Shown: in pieces, positions 1-17,949 of the stretch
How positions within the stretch are numbered: position 1 is the stretch's first letter
Layout: every line of letters begins with the position of its first letter
Assembly (NCBI GenBank): GCA_038501785.1
Contig: JBAMJR010000001.1
Coordinates: 2,214,001-2,278,000, forward strand
Length of the DNA: 64,000 nucleotides
Reading direction: 5' to 3'
Origin: Myoxocephalus aenaeus
Lineage: Eukaryota; Chordata; Actinopteri; Perciformes; Cottidae
Notes under the pieces: generated by a model
Seen by the model: only the letters and a program-made list of their open reading frames with translations
What the model was told of the DNA's origin: nothing
Databases searched by the model: none
Translations under genes and position numbers: made by a program

Positions 1-150
1 AGTTTATAAAGGAGCTGGTGAACAAAATATGTCTAAAGAGATACGGTGTCTCCTTGGACCAGTGGCAGGTCTCTCTCATCTGGTCCAACCGTGTCCATTT
101 TCTGCATCGGGGTCGCTGCTGTCCAGTCAGCTAATCTCAAAATATGGCAG
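1..150 (+). pseudogene. slc2a11l: SLC2A11-like pseudogene, exon remnant 1 (partial, frameshifted)
   Basis: Reads FIKELVNK...WQVSLIWSN in frame 3. The family continuation VSIFCIG is one frame over, and LLSSQLISKYGR is in a third frame, so two small indels separate the pieces. The donor GT is at 151. Confidence 0.75.
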
Positions 151-262
151 GTCATTTGAAAAAGAGAAAGGTTTACCCACCATAAACATGAAGTTTTAGC
201 TTTTGTTTCCTTTTTGTTTTGGCCTCAGGGTTTAACAGAGTCTCTGTCTTCCGGCCCCACAG

Positions 263-387
263 AAAGCAATCCCTTTTATTAAGCAATTTTGTGACTATAA
301 TGGGAGCTGTGTTGATGGTCTTGAGCCAAAGAGCCATGTCTTTTGAGATGATCATCGTGGGACGATTTTTCTATGGCATCAATTCAG
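263..387 (+). pseudogene. slc2a11l: SLC2A11-like pseudogene, exon remnant 2
   Basis: Intact frame from KQSLLLSNFV to GRFFYGINSG, covering transmembrane helix 3 and the GR-x5-G motif that begins helix 4 of sugar transporters. The acceptor ends at 262 and the donor is at 388. Confidence 0.8.
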
Positions 388-553
388 GTGAACCTACATC
401 TTTATCTTCTTTAATTTCTGCGCCAACACAATCTATTGATTAAGCAATACAATTATATTTATACTTTTTATATTACCAAATTCACTTGATCATTTGTCAC
501 AGTTTATTATTGACTCTTCTCTCAATGTATGTTTCCCTATTGTACGCCTCTAG

Positions 554-686
554 GAATCAATTTTGCAGCTCACACCATGTACGTTATAGAATGCGCCCCG
601 AAGAGCTGGGGATGAGGGATGGTGGGCGTGACCACCGCTACCTTCCTCTCCTTGGGGAAGTTCAGTGGTCAGCTGCTGGGGATCAG
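554..686 (+). pseudogene. slc2a11l: SLC2A11-like pseudogene, exon remnant 3 (in-frame TGA)
   Basis: Reads INFAAHTMYVIECAPKSWG, then TGA, then GMVGVTTATFLSLGKFSG in the same frame. One extra codon relative to the family sits at the stop, suggesting a small local duplication. Confidence 0.8.
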
Positions 687-1331
687 GTGAGGTGGCCGGC
701 GTCATGGATACTGTGAGTCAAGTAAGGGGTTGAGTGGTCGGTTCAAATGACAGCTCACATGTCTCAGAAAGAGCTATTGTGTCCTCTCTGTAGGGGGGCA
801 ACATGGATGAAATCTTAAATTATATTGGTGATACTTGGTGATACTTCTTAAGAAAACACTTAAAGAATGTCAGTTTTTGGAAAATAAAAGCATAATAATA
901 ATAATATCAGTTATAGTTGTATTGTTAATTGCCATAAAGCTTGCCTGCTTACACACAACACTACTTGGCCTGTTGAAGTCACCCGATAAACAGTGTGACA
1001 AAATGTCTGACCAGTGTTGATAGTCAACCAAATTGTACAAAACATTCAACATAAAAACCCCACTGTATACACGGCAAGTTTATATCACTGCAAATTGCAA
1101 ATATTGGTTATTCTATATTCATTCTTTAGGGTCCTGATTAAAACACAAGTTAAAGGAATATTTTGAATTTTTGCCACAATGGGCCACAGCTTTGAGCGAG
1201 ACTAATTGAATAATAACATTAGTGATTATCAACATTTTTTATCTCGCACCGTCACCAGTTTGGGTTTGTGTGCATGTCAATATATTGCACTGTGATAGCT
1301 CTATTGTTGCATGATGATGTTGCCCTTGCAG

Positions 1332-1480
1332 TGAGTTGCTTGGTACACAAAAGAGGTGGCCCTAGCTGCTTGCTTTCAATGGTTTTACAGCATTATTCCA
1401 GCTCTCCACCCTGCCATTCCTGCCAGAGTCTCCCAGCTTCCTGCTGCTGCACAAAGAAGACCGGCAGGCTTGCAAGAAAG
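1332..1480 (+). pseudogene. slc2a11l: SLC2A11-like pseudogene, exon remnant 4 (in-frame TAG)
   Basis: Reads ELLGTQKRWP, then TAG, then LLAFNGFTALFQLSTLPF and PESPSFLLLHKED. The stop replaces what is usually a hydrophobic codon, consistent with a point mutation. Confidence 0.8.
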
Positions 1481-1557
1481 GTGTGAGACGCATATTTGGC
1501 AAAATAATGGTCTGTAGAGTTATTATCACTTTAATCTTTGTTGTCCCCCTCTGCTAG

Positions 1558-1730
1558 CTCTGAGGAGGCTATGGGGCAACAAGGACCACAACATGGCTGT
1601 GGAGGAGATGTTGGAGGAGAAGACCGCCTTGCAGAGCGTTCGCAGCCACTCAGTGATGGAGCTGAATCAGAACCAAACACTCCGCTGGCAGCTCCTCACC
1701 ATCATCGTTCTTTTTGTCTGTGGCAGCAGC
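1558..1730 (+). pseudogene. slc2a11l: SLC2A11-like pseudogene, exon remnant 5
   Basis: Open across its whole length. It encodes the large cytoplasmic loop (ALRRLWGNKDHNMAVEEML) and the start of helix 7 (WQLLTIIVLFVCGSS). Donor at 1731. Confidence 0.8.
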
Positions 1731-2044
1731 GTGAGTTAAATGTAACACTTGGAAAACTGTTTTGCACAAGACTAGTAAAATGTTAACTGCACTTTGGGAT
1801 ACAGTACATTGCTTTGCATAATCTGACATTTCAGCTCTTTTTAGGTAATGTAGGCTGCAGAATTAATGATCCACATTATCCCTGCATTTCCCAAACACGA
1901 GAGCTATTGCATTGTTCACGTGTTGAATAAAGTTGAGGCTTTCAGTCTGTGTTAGTATACAGCTGTGTTCACGATATACATGTCGCACTGAATGGGACAT
2001 GTTGAGGCTTAAACCTAAATGGTTCTTTTAAATATGTGTACACA

Positions 2045-2520
2045 TTAAAGGCCAAAAAGATTTGACAGGAAGTTTGACATTTCAAGAGCAAGCTAGATGA
2101 GATGAAACATATAACTGTCATGACAGTCCCTTAAACTGAACCCAAGAGCTGTTTAGCTTAGCACAAAGACTGGAACACAGGGAAACAGTTTGCTTGGCTC
2201 CTTTTTCAACGTAACAAAATCCACCAACCAGCTCCTCTAAAGCTCACTCAGCCCAAACTGAAATGTAAAAAGGACAACTTGCCACATAAACCACTGTAAC
2301 ATGCCGCTGAATGTGCCTCTTTTGTCATTTGTGTAAGTAAACAAAATACTATGTGAAAACAATGTCTTTATTGTTACTTTAATAGGACGGATAGCTGTTT
2401 CCTCCTGTTTCCAGTCTTTGTGCTAAGCTAAGCTAACCTCCTGCCAAATGTAGCTGTATAGCTTCATATTTACTGACAGATACAATAGTGGTATCAATCT
2501 TCTCACCTAAAACCAAAACA
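2045..2520. repeat. Palindromic MITE-like dispersed repeat in an intron of the SLC2A11-like pseudogene
   Basis: A left arm at 2152-2187 containing TTAGCACAAAGACTGGAA is inverted at about 2395-2440, containing TTCCAGTCTTTGTGCTAA. This gives a long imperfect stem with about 200 bp between the arms. The wording resembles a very common teleost repeat recalled from memory. The outer limits are approximate. Confidence 0.6.
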
Positions 2521-2954
2521 AACTTTCAGTTTTCAGCAGCACACGCTGAACCCTGGTGCATCTAAATTGCTCTGATTTTGTGTGCCTGAAGTTGTCTTAT
2601 TTAAAAAATATATATGAGTTTGATGAGTTTTAAATGATTTGAACACTCAAATAAAAAATATGGGAACTAAGCTCAAATTGAAAATTATGCTTATTTTTTC
2701 CACGAAAGCCCCCATTTCCCAATCCAAGCAGACCAGACTTTTGAGAAACTTTACTTTCAAAAATAGAAACTTGAAAACACATTATTGCTCCTTACTGTAT
2801 CCTGTTGCTCCCCGTTGCTGTGTCTACGGTGTATAGAGCAACCATGTAAGTCGCTAAATGAAAATAACTAGGAATGTGAACGTATACATTTTAATATTAA
2901 AGGGCCTTCCAAATAGACGTGTAATTTAGTTCTTATTCAAATACTTCTCTCCAG

Positions 2955-3376
2955 GTGTACTTTTATTCTTTTGATGTGTTTGCTGCGGCAGGAATCCAAG
3001 AACACGCCAACAAGGGAATAGGACTGTGTGAGTTGGCCACCTCTGCAGCCTGTGTAAGTCTCATTTCACTGATTGATCTATTACCATGCATGGATTTGGA
3101 GTATAATATCGATATAACGACATGTTGACATAGATGTCCTGTTTTTCTACTATTTCTTTTTGTAATTTAGGAAAACAATTGCATCTTCTCTCATATGTCT
3201 CCATCTGTGATGCCTGTCCTACAGCTAGAGCTCCCCTCTGTGGTTAAATGCTGTAAATGTGTTTTGATATTGCAGTTCATGATTATTGAGAATACAGGCA
3301 AAAAAGTCCTGCTGTTAAGAGGATACATGGGATGTCTGCAACACTGATCCTCTTCACTGTCACTCTGAACCTGCAA
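2955..3376 (+). pseudogene. slc2a11l: SLC2A11-like pseudogene, exon remnants 6 and 7
   Basis: Exon 6 (2955-3053) reads VYFYSFDVFAAAGIQEH. Exon 7 (3276-3376) reads FMIIENTGKKVLLLRGYM, then loses one base before MSATLILFTVTLNLQ. The AG/GT borders of both exons are still good. Confidence 0.75.
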
Positions 3377-3506
3377 GTGAGTCAACACAAAACAGACACT
3401 ATTAGCAGCATATATTTCTGCATTTTTTGATAGTTAACTTAAAAGATGACGAGTGATGACTGACACCAACTCAAATGACCCATAAACTCAAGCAGATCTT
3501 AGTCAG

Positions 3507-3863
3507 GTCTCCTGGATGTCGTACTGCAGCATGGTCCTTATGGTAGTTGTTCCTTTCTTAATGGTAAGCATATTATTATTAGCTACAGGCCAGTATATAC
3601 ACATGTATTCATTATCCTTCAGGTGAAATCAGATTAAATGCTTCACTCAAACTGAGATGTCCCCAAAAATGCTTTTTTTCCAGGAGAAACTGCAATACTT
3701 TAGTTTTCTCATATTCCTGTTTTTCTGCGCCACCCGTGGGCTGTACGTGAAGTTCAGCGTCCCCGAGACCAATAATCTGACAGCACTGAAGATTGCTGCG
3801 GCGTTTCAGAGGATGCACTGCAAATCTGCTGGGGGGGAAATCGCACAGGACAATTTCCACTGA
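3507..3863 (+). pseudogene. slc2a11l: SLC2A11-like pseudogene, last exon remnants; late exon missing between them
   Basis: 3507-3563 reads VSWMSYCSMVLMVVVPFLM. 3684-3863 reads EKLQYFSFLIFLFFCA..VPETN to a TGA at 3861. Only 120 bp separate them, too short to hold the missing exon plus two introns, so an internal deletion is inferred. Confidence 0.7.
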
Positions 3864-4800
3864 ACAGAAAGTCGACGGAAACCGAACAGACGAGACCAAA
3901 CTGTGATCATTTTCACCAAGACATAAAGTGTCTGGAAGACGTCACGTTATATCACTAAGAGAACATTTAAAAACAAGATACAACAGTTTAATTATATGAT
4001 AACAGACATCTGTCAATTGTGTATGAAGTCAGCTATGTGAACAATGCACGACATTAATAATAAGGGTGGCTTCACTGTCTTTGTGTTTGGGTGTAAACTC
4101 GTATTTTTCAACTTGGGCAAACAAGGCTGTGTTCATCTTTATCTTTGGTTATCAGTGGTGTCTCCATGGTAACCTCTGGCTAGTAGTTTGTTTAGCTGTC
4201 TGTGCTGCTTTACCCTCAAGATGAATCGCCAATTTTACAAACTGTCACCATAAAATATATGTTGTTATAGATAGCAACACTATCAGTTTAAACACCTTTG
4301 TATTAGTTATTATAATCCTTTATTATAATATATAGTAATCTCACACCGACAGTATCTACAAGTCTACTCATTTTATGTATCATGCACACAAGTCCCAGCC
4401 CACAAGGGCTTATATTAAAGCAAATATGTGCAGTGGTGGAACAACAGTTGTCAGAAAACATAAAGCATTACACTGTAAAGAAATAACGATGTCTCCAAAA
4501 CTTTATAAAGAAGTACTCGTACTCATGAAGCCTTTAAATCATACTGTGAACAATAAAACACAAGATTCTTCAATCTCCCCTAAATTGTCTCGGGAGATCG
4601 TTAAGATGCATGTTGCCATGGATACAGATATTCGGCTTTTGGTTTACATCTGTAAACAATTAGTTTTATGGGGGTTTGATACTAATGTACACGTTGCTGA
4701 CTCTCCTTCTCGCGCGGTGCAGCTTTAGGTGAAATAACTACAAATTAATGATTCAATTATCTGACATGTTTTTTCTTTATGAGCACTTTTGAGCTGTTTG
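3864..4800. other. Intergenic spacer, no gene seen
   Basis: Between the pseudogene stop and the nucleotidase promoter. AT-rich, with no coding pattern, splice-bounded exon or repeat family recognised. The 117-codon open frame at 4375 has no recognisable composition or motif. Confidence 0.6.
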
Positions 4801-5144
4801 GATCCCGGCGGGACTGATTTTCATCGGGGAACTTCTCGCTATTACGCAGGCGAGCAGCGCCGGCACATGTGCGCGCCTCTGATAACACAATCTGCACGTT
4901 CAAAGCTACATGTCTTGCAGGACGAGTGCGTGACTCATGCTTAAGGCGAAGGGGCGGCACGCGGCTCCGTTTACATCAGCAGCCAGCAAACAGCTGCAGG
5001 GAGGAGTCCGCCTGCGTGTGAAATAGAGAAAAACACGTATGTCCACGCCTTCACAATTTGGGTTAAATTAGGTGACTGGCAGCGAAAAGTGCCGCAGTTG
5101 CAAGTTGCACATCAGGAGGCTTTGCTTACAATTTGAAGGGCGCG
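4800..5144 (+). promoter_or_regulatory. Putative promoter / 5'UTR of the NT5C2-like gene
   Basis: A locally GC- and CpG-rich block immediately upstream of the start codon at 5145. Visible sites: an E-box CACATGTG (4864-4871), a GATA-type TGATAA (4880-4885) and TGACTCA (4931-4937, an AP-1 / NF-E2 type site). No clear TATA box. The transcription start is not determined. Confidence 0.45.
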
Positions 5145-11537
<6,393 letters not shown>

Positions 11538-11775
11538 AAACAACTAACATATTGCTCCACCTAGTGGATATGAAGTGCTATGCCATGCAACGAGATTTTG
11601 GGATTGAAAGCAAAAGCAGTTTCAGGGTTACTATATATATGAGTGTTAATCTGTCGTTATATTTAGTGGTGCATGCATGTGTGTTTGTGTCAGGGTTTTT
11701 ATAAGAAGTGACTTCCTTTGTTGTTTGTGTAGCAAAACCTCTGAATCATTTCAATAAAACATACTATTGGTTTTC
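11538..11775 (+). terminator. nt5c2l1: 3'UTR and poly(A) signal of the NT5C2-like gene
   Basis: A canonical AATAAA lies at 11753-11758, about 215 bp after the TAA. Cleavage is expected 10-30 bp further on. Confidence 0.65.
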
Positions 11776-12314
<539 letters not shown>

Positions 12315-12623
12315 AGAGAGAACTGTTTTATCTGACAAAACAAAGATGTGTCTCTTAACACAAGATAAAACAAAAAACGGTGTTTACTTTAATGCATCCA
12401 AAGGACAGGACATGGAGCACAGAATCAAAGGTCTGACCACGTTTGCATTTTAAATCAATAACTGCATCAAATAAAAGATGGGGACTCCGTTGTATTACTA
12501 TCTTTCAGAGTCAGAGGACTCTGAGATTAGTTTATGTACATTGTGACAAAACACAGTAGAGATGAAAGCTGAGGATTCTAGCAGGTGAGAAGATATAACA
12601 TGACAAGTTGAATACAATGTGTA

Positions 12624-12754
12624 CAGTTTGTATATGTTTTGTCATAAGAGAAGTCAGTGGAACAGCACAACAGCACATGTCATCTGAACTTCACCTCTAT
12701 CGATGAAGACCTGACTATTCTGAAAGGTTAGACTCAAAGCATGGAGATAAGGGA

Positions 12755-12814
<60 letters not shown>
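12624..12814 (+). repeat. Copy A of a 132-bp inverted duplicate with (TG)n tail
   Basis: 12624-12755 is identical, base for base by eye, to the reverse complement of 27299-27430. In both copies the unit runs directly into a TG/CA microsatellite (here 12757-12814). The flanks are unrelated. Confidence 0.92.
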
Positions 12815-12816
<2 letters not shown>

Positions 12817-13452
12817 GTAAGTGCGGGAGGTGCCAATACATGCAGTGGGTGGCTCCATATTTAGACTTGCCTGTAATGTTTCATTAGAAAGAATAATCTC
12901 TCACACATTTATATGATTCATGTCAAGATGTCCATAAAAATGCTCAAGCAGTCCGAACTTGAAAATGATTTCCGTGTGCACTGACACCATACATTAATGA
13001 AGATACTGAGAATAATAAGCTCTCTCTTGATACAGATCCGGCTCTAGTGGGAGAAGGACGGTCAGAGCCAGAGAGAGAACAAGAGGGAGGGACAGGGTGT
13101 GTGTACAATTAGTACTTCAGGTGTAGTGTGTGTATGACAAAATTAGATTAGTTTATTCAGGGATATACTAAAACATGCAGCAGTTTAACCTGCCAGTAGA
13201 TGAGCTGCTGTATTTACTGTTTTGGAGCACACATGTTAAGCCTCCACTGTGAAGCTAAAGGATCCACCTGACACCAGACTAACTATCTATCTGACTGGAG
13301 ATATTCTGGGCATTTGAAACTAAGGCTTTGTATCTTGAATTTAATCACTAAATTGTTGCGAGAAACAGTAGGATACAACTAAAAATATGTTTCCTGCTGG
13401 TAATACTTAGTCTGTAATCAAGTCTTTCTTTTCGAGTTGTAAAACCTCTCCT

Positions 13453-13453
<1 letters not shown>

Positions 13454-13519
<66 letters not shown>

Positions 13520-13522
13520 ACA
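13454..13522 (+). repeat. (CA)n microsatellite
   Basis: About 69 bp of CA repeat with one GACA interruption. Confidence 0.95.
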
Positions 13523-16200
13523 GTGTATAACCCCTCCTTTCTCTCCCTGAGACAACATGCACTGTGATATAAGAGCTGTCTTCTCTCAAACAGCGTACCT
13601 GTACTGAAGAGGCGTTCCAAGTATCAGGTTCTGTGTGCGGTTGTTTAGAGTTTCACCTACAAGTCACTCTGCAGAAATATCTGCTGCTTCCTTCAAAATA
13701 ATACCGTATGATCACACTTCTGATAATGATATTATGGAGGAGGAGGAGGCAGTTTGCAGTGTTGATGATATCCCTGAGCACAACTTCAAATTAATGTATC
13801 ACAAAACACGGGAAAACATTTTGGACATCATAGTGATCATATAAGAGTAAATATTAACGTTCAAGAAGGAGAAACTGAGTCAGTTATGGCTTCATACTCT
13901 ATTGAAATATACTGTATATTAAAAACACATTTTATGTTGTGGCTTTTTATTAACAATGCAAACATATTTATGCTATTCATTTGAACAGAAGACACCACAC
14001 ATATAGCTTTGTAAACCTTTACAACTTGTTATATATATCTAGATGAATGTAACATCTCGTTTTCTTTTCTTTTACATTTCCCAAAATTCACTTTATTTGT
14101 TTCTTTGGAAACGTTGTAAAGGTGTCAAAATAAACTTTAGTGCGTTTCAAAATAGTTTGGCTGCACTTAATACATGTTAATACATGTATTGAGGTTTACA
14201 ATCAGACTATTATTGAGTGACATCTGATGAAAAAAGTGTGAAAACTGATCTGAGAACAGTAAAGCACTCATTCAGACTGGTGATATATTTGCACTATTTT
14301 TTTCTGAAGCGAGTAGGCCGTTATTAGGCCTGGAATCTCAATGTTTCAACAATATGATAATATTTTTAGAGAAGAATACCGTTACTGTTTTAGTTTTTTC
14401 GTTTCTAATTCTTTAATGCAAAAGTCAGTTAGACAATGGTCTCAGATTGGCCATTTGTAGTCTATATTTTTATTTATTTTTTACATCTGATAACCAAACA
14501 ATTGACTTATTTTAAACTTTAAATAAACTTAAATTTTAATGAGTTTTTCAAAGAAAATAACAAGGAGAAGTTGAAAACTTTAATTGAATCATCTTTATTC
14601 AGATAGAAGGTATAAGCACATTAACAGTTTTCTTTCATGAGAAATGTTACATAAACCACACAAAACTATTCATACATATAACTTTATTTATTCCATATTA
14701 AAATCATGATTGAATGACAGTTCAGCTTTTCTTTTCAACACATTGTCTTACAGTGAATTCATTTGTGCTTTTACAAAGCTTAATTAACTCCAGTGTAAGG
14801 GAAACACATCCACTCATGAACAGCAGGGTCAATGACACGCCACAAAAGGAAAGAAACAAAAACATTTCATGTGTAGCAGTTTGTTTCATGTGTTTAATGA
14901 ATTGCAGATGCCATTATCTCACTAGCTTGTATTCTCTGTGGTTCTTTCTGCAAATGAAAAAGCTGGTCAGAAAAGCGCCGCTGACATGTTGGGTTTCATT
15001 GCAGGATACTTGCTGCTCTATGCAGTCAGATAACTGCAGAAGCACCACCGTCCCCCATTCCACACATTCCAGGATTTCCCAGCAAGCATTGCAAGCAAGC
15101 CTAAACAAGTCACGTTCTTTACTCAGGGAGAATTTCACACAGTCAAGTGACTGAGGTCTCCTTTTTGGCTTCCCTTTGGTGTGCCATCACATAGATGCAC
15201 TTTTACATCTTCTAAAATTAAAAAGTACTTTTTTTTTAACTCAGACAGACAAAGTGGGTTTAATATACACTCATTTGCAGCAGTAACAAACACATTTTTG
15301 TACTCTGTCTGCTTTTAATAATTACTCGTGTCCTTCTGCTGCAGCTTGCAACAGCAAACTGGACTGTGGGGTGAAACATTTCCACCCGGAGGGGTCTGCC
15401 GACAGTCATCAAAATAAACAAACCTTTTTACAAGCTTACTTTATGGTTCAACCATGAGGCACACACAGGAGCAGTGACACCTAATCTCAACACGGAAAGA
15501 AAGAGACAGAAGAGAAGGCAAAACGCGAGGGGGAAGAGAGGGCCTTGCTCCCTGCATTCCTCCCAAACCTCCCCTCCCCCCATCGACCTGCCACCACTGA
15601 GGATGCTCAAAAACACACATCGACCTTACCCGCCCACTTTTTTCTTTTCTCCAACTGCTTATTTTACCATCAGCACACTGATACACACCGTCACAGTGTT
15701 TGGTGTGACGACAAAACAACGTAAAGAAAAATAAACACCAGACTGACTTCCAATTAAAAAAATGCCAGCGTATCAGAGAACTCCTCTCCGATAAAATACT
15801 TGAAAATCCAGTTCAGATAATGGAAAAGTTTCAGTTCTGTCCTGACCTATTGATTTGCACTTCTGGTTGTCACTTCACATAATTAGCCACATTTTTTAAA
15901 AGATGGGTAAATGATGCCTTCCAATTAATGCAAGATGGACACAAATCAATGTTACACTTCTGCAAAAAGCATTTTGTAATTAGTTTTCTCCCTTTAAAAT
16001 GCACATCTGTTCAATGCACTTATATCCTTTAAATTTAGGTCATGGGGTGTTTGTCGGCCTTCAAATGTGTGTAAACTCTCTTGTGTAAATACAGAAGTGA
16101 GTAAACAGTTTAGGGGGTTTGCTCTGCGCCACCACCTGCTAACAGTCATCTGCTCCACTTCCACTTCTACACAAACTCATTTGAAACGAGCCCTTTAGCA
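13523..16200. other. No protein gene seen; possible 3' part of the miRNA primary transcript
   Basis: No splice-bounded coding exon on either strand. Open frames here (for example 14714-15154) have no family motifs. It would be transcribed if the minus-strand miRNA precursor extends this far; nothing in the sequence fixes its end. Confidence 0.4.
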
Positions 16201-16212
16201 CCAGTTTAGTGT

Positions 16213-16303
16213 GAGCTGAGGCCAAATGCTATGACAATACTATTGCACTGCTAGAATGGATGGTACAGTAGTGCAACATTGTCAAAGCAGCTGACCTCAG
16301 CAT
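16213..16303 (-). ncRNA. mir301c: mir-301 family microRNA hairpin (mir-301c-like)
   Basis: On the minus strand, a 5' arm containing GACAATGTTGCACTACT and a 3' arm CAGTGCAATAGTATTGTCAT fold together around a loop of about 15 nt, with the stem extended by CTGAGGTC/GGCCTCAG flanks. The mature 3p RNA is at 16229-16250 with the miR-130/301 seed AGTGCAA; the 5p arm is at 16267-16288. The 3p sequence matches the miR-301 family, and the CAT near its end fits the fish 301c form as recalled. Family role: post-transcriptional repression through TTGCACT sites in 3'UTRs. Confidence 0.93.
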
Positions 16304-16709
16304 GTGTCAGCACGTGGACATGGGGACAGCCATTCTTCACTGCCAAACTCCAATTGCATTTAAATAAGCATCAATGCTGTTTGTCTGGATGGACTGTTGG
16401 GTGTAAAAAAAAGAGAGAAAGAGATAGGTATTGAAATTTCCATTTAACTTATTTATTTGGTGGTGATACAGGCGGTTATGTATGGGCTATAAAGGAAATG
16501 TAAAGTTCAGATATTTGATTTTTTTTTAAATCTTAACTGCTCCTAAATTAAGCATAATAACAAAGGTGAGATCTTTTTCCACCTCGTGATGCTAGTCAGG
16601 AAAGACATCGTTGCTCACAAACACACACCCATCATGACATTTAAGGACACCCTCCTAGCTCCACGTGCAGGTTAAGTGTTAAGGCATTAAGGAAGGTGTG
16701 TGTCTCTGT

Positions 16710-16792
16710 TTCATCAGCCAATGCCCTTTTAATATTGCACTGCTCATCTCAATGTCCAGTAGTGCAACAGAAAAAGGGCAGTGGACAACAAC
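16710..16792 (-). ncRNA. mir130c: mir-130 family microRNA hairpin (mir-130c-like)
   Basis: On the minus strand, a 5' arm GCCCTTTTTCTGTTGCACTA and a 3' arm CAGTGCAATATTAAAAGGGC pair almost fully around a loop GGACATTGAGATGAG. The mature 3p RNA is at 16721-16742 with seed AGTGCAA; the 5p arm is at 16758-16779. It lies about 0.48 kb upstream, in the transcript sense, of the mir-301 hairpin, so the two are very likely co-transcribed, as mammalian MIR130B and MIR301B are. Family is firm; the letter suffix is from memory. Confidence 0.94.
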
Positions 16793-17949
16793 ATGGACAC
16801 CATCAGACTCCACTGCTCAAAGCCACCATTTACTCCAAAAAAAAAAAAAAAATCACATGAATTACACCAATTATAAACTCTTGTAGTCTACTTTTATTTT
16901 GAAGAATCAAAACTAGTCAAACTGGATTTTTAAGTTTGCAAACTTTATTTTTTGTAATTTTATTTTTTAAATCTGCCTATTAGATCATATTTTGTTGCAC
17001 TAATTCTGTGTGTGAAAGACGGGACATAACAGTTTAACAATATAACTTTCCAGAGGTGGAGTTTAACTTCCTAAATTAAGCAGCATTGGTTACTCTCTCC
17101 CTGGGAGAATGGGTATTTCCCAGCATGTGGGCCCATACTATTCTTTCCAGTGAATGACATGCATTCTAATTTGGGGGGAGAAATGGGAGGTTGGAGACAA
17201 GAGGAGGGGGGGAGACACACTCTGACTACGTTGCCCCCTCCTAAACTATCAAATACATGCTGCTTTTTTTATAATTTCAATTGTATAATTCTCCCCTCGG
17301 AATGATTTTAGAAATTAAATACAAACAGGCGCCGACGAAATGAAGTAATTCATTTCTGCAACCAAAAGAAGAAGAAAAACTTCAGAAAAAGTTGTATTTT
17401 TCTTTTACAGGGAAATGACTTATTAACAAGCTGCAACAACGACGAAAAATAAGAGCAAAGTAGGCCGTGCAAGTTTGCACAATCACCGCGTTGTTACACA
17501 ACATACATAATCTATAGCATGAGAGAAAGAAAAAAAGGGACGCTGGAAATCTCCAGAACACCATGCAGCTTCCTCGTGTCTGATCTGTCCCATTATTCTT
17601 GTAAACGACACCACGGTGTTCTTTTTTTTTTTTTTTTTGTACCTGTTCTTGAAAGCTTCTCTCCGCCATACATCACTGTGGCCTTTACGCCTCCTTCATG
17701 TTAGAAAGCACAGGAACTGCTCTGCAAGCCATTCCTGCCAGCTCACAAGCCCACCGTACAATACTGACGACTTGTTAGATTGCACAACAGCCTATAGGCT
17801 GCACACACGCGCGTGCACACGCACACACCCTCACACGCACACACACACCAGCACCGTGGAAATGCCCCCCCTCAGAGACCCATTACACTACGATAACAGC
17901 CCCCCCAAAAAAAGAAAAAAAGGCGCAGGACCCTTCTGTCCGTCCACCA

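Larger units (their letters stand above)
1..3863 (+). pseudogene. slc2a11l: SLC2A11-like (GLUT family) facilitative sugar transporter, degenerate unprocessed pseudogene, 5' end outside window
   Basis: Nine exon remnants are visible: <1-150, 263-387, 554-686, 1332-1480, 1558-1730, 2955-3053, 3276-3376, 3507-3563 and 3684-3863, all with AG acceptors and GT donors. Translations carry GLUT landmarks: LISKYGR-KQS across exons 1-2, GRFFYGINSG, MYVIECAPK, GKFSGQLLGI, LPFLPESPSFLLL, LLLRGYM and the C-terminal VPETN. Damage: two frame changes in exon 1 (about 92 and 110), TGA in exon 3 (about 608-610), TAG in exon 4 (about 1361-1363), a one-base deletion in exon 7 (about 3330), and no exon between 3563 and 3684 where the family has the conserved TEIFDQ-type segment. 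Known family role: class II GLUT hexose transporters with 12 membrane helices. Introns are kept, so it decayed in place and is not a retrocopy. It lies just upstream of, and in the same orientation as, the nucleotidase gene. The paralogue name is inferred. Confidence 0.85.

Noticed and set aside
14714..15154. 146-codon plus-strand frame
   Set aside because: No family similarity, compositionally like non-coding DNA, opposite to the likely miRNA transcript.
16200..16800. A third clustered miRNA (mir-454-like)
   Set aside because: No further AGTGCAA-seed hairpin was found between 12 and 18 kb on the minus strand.
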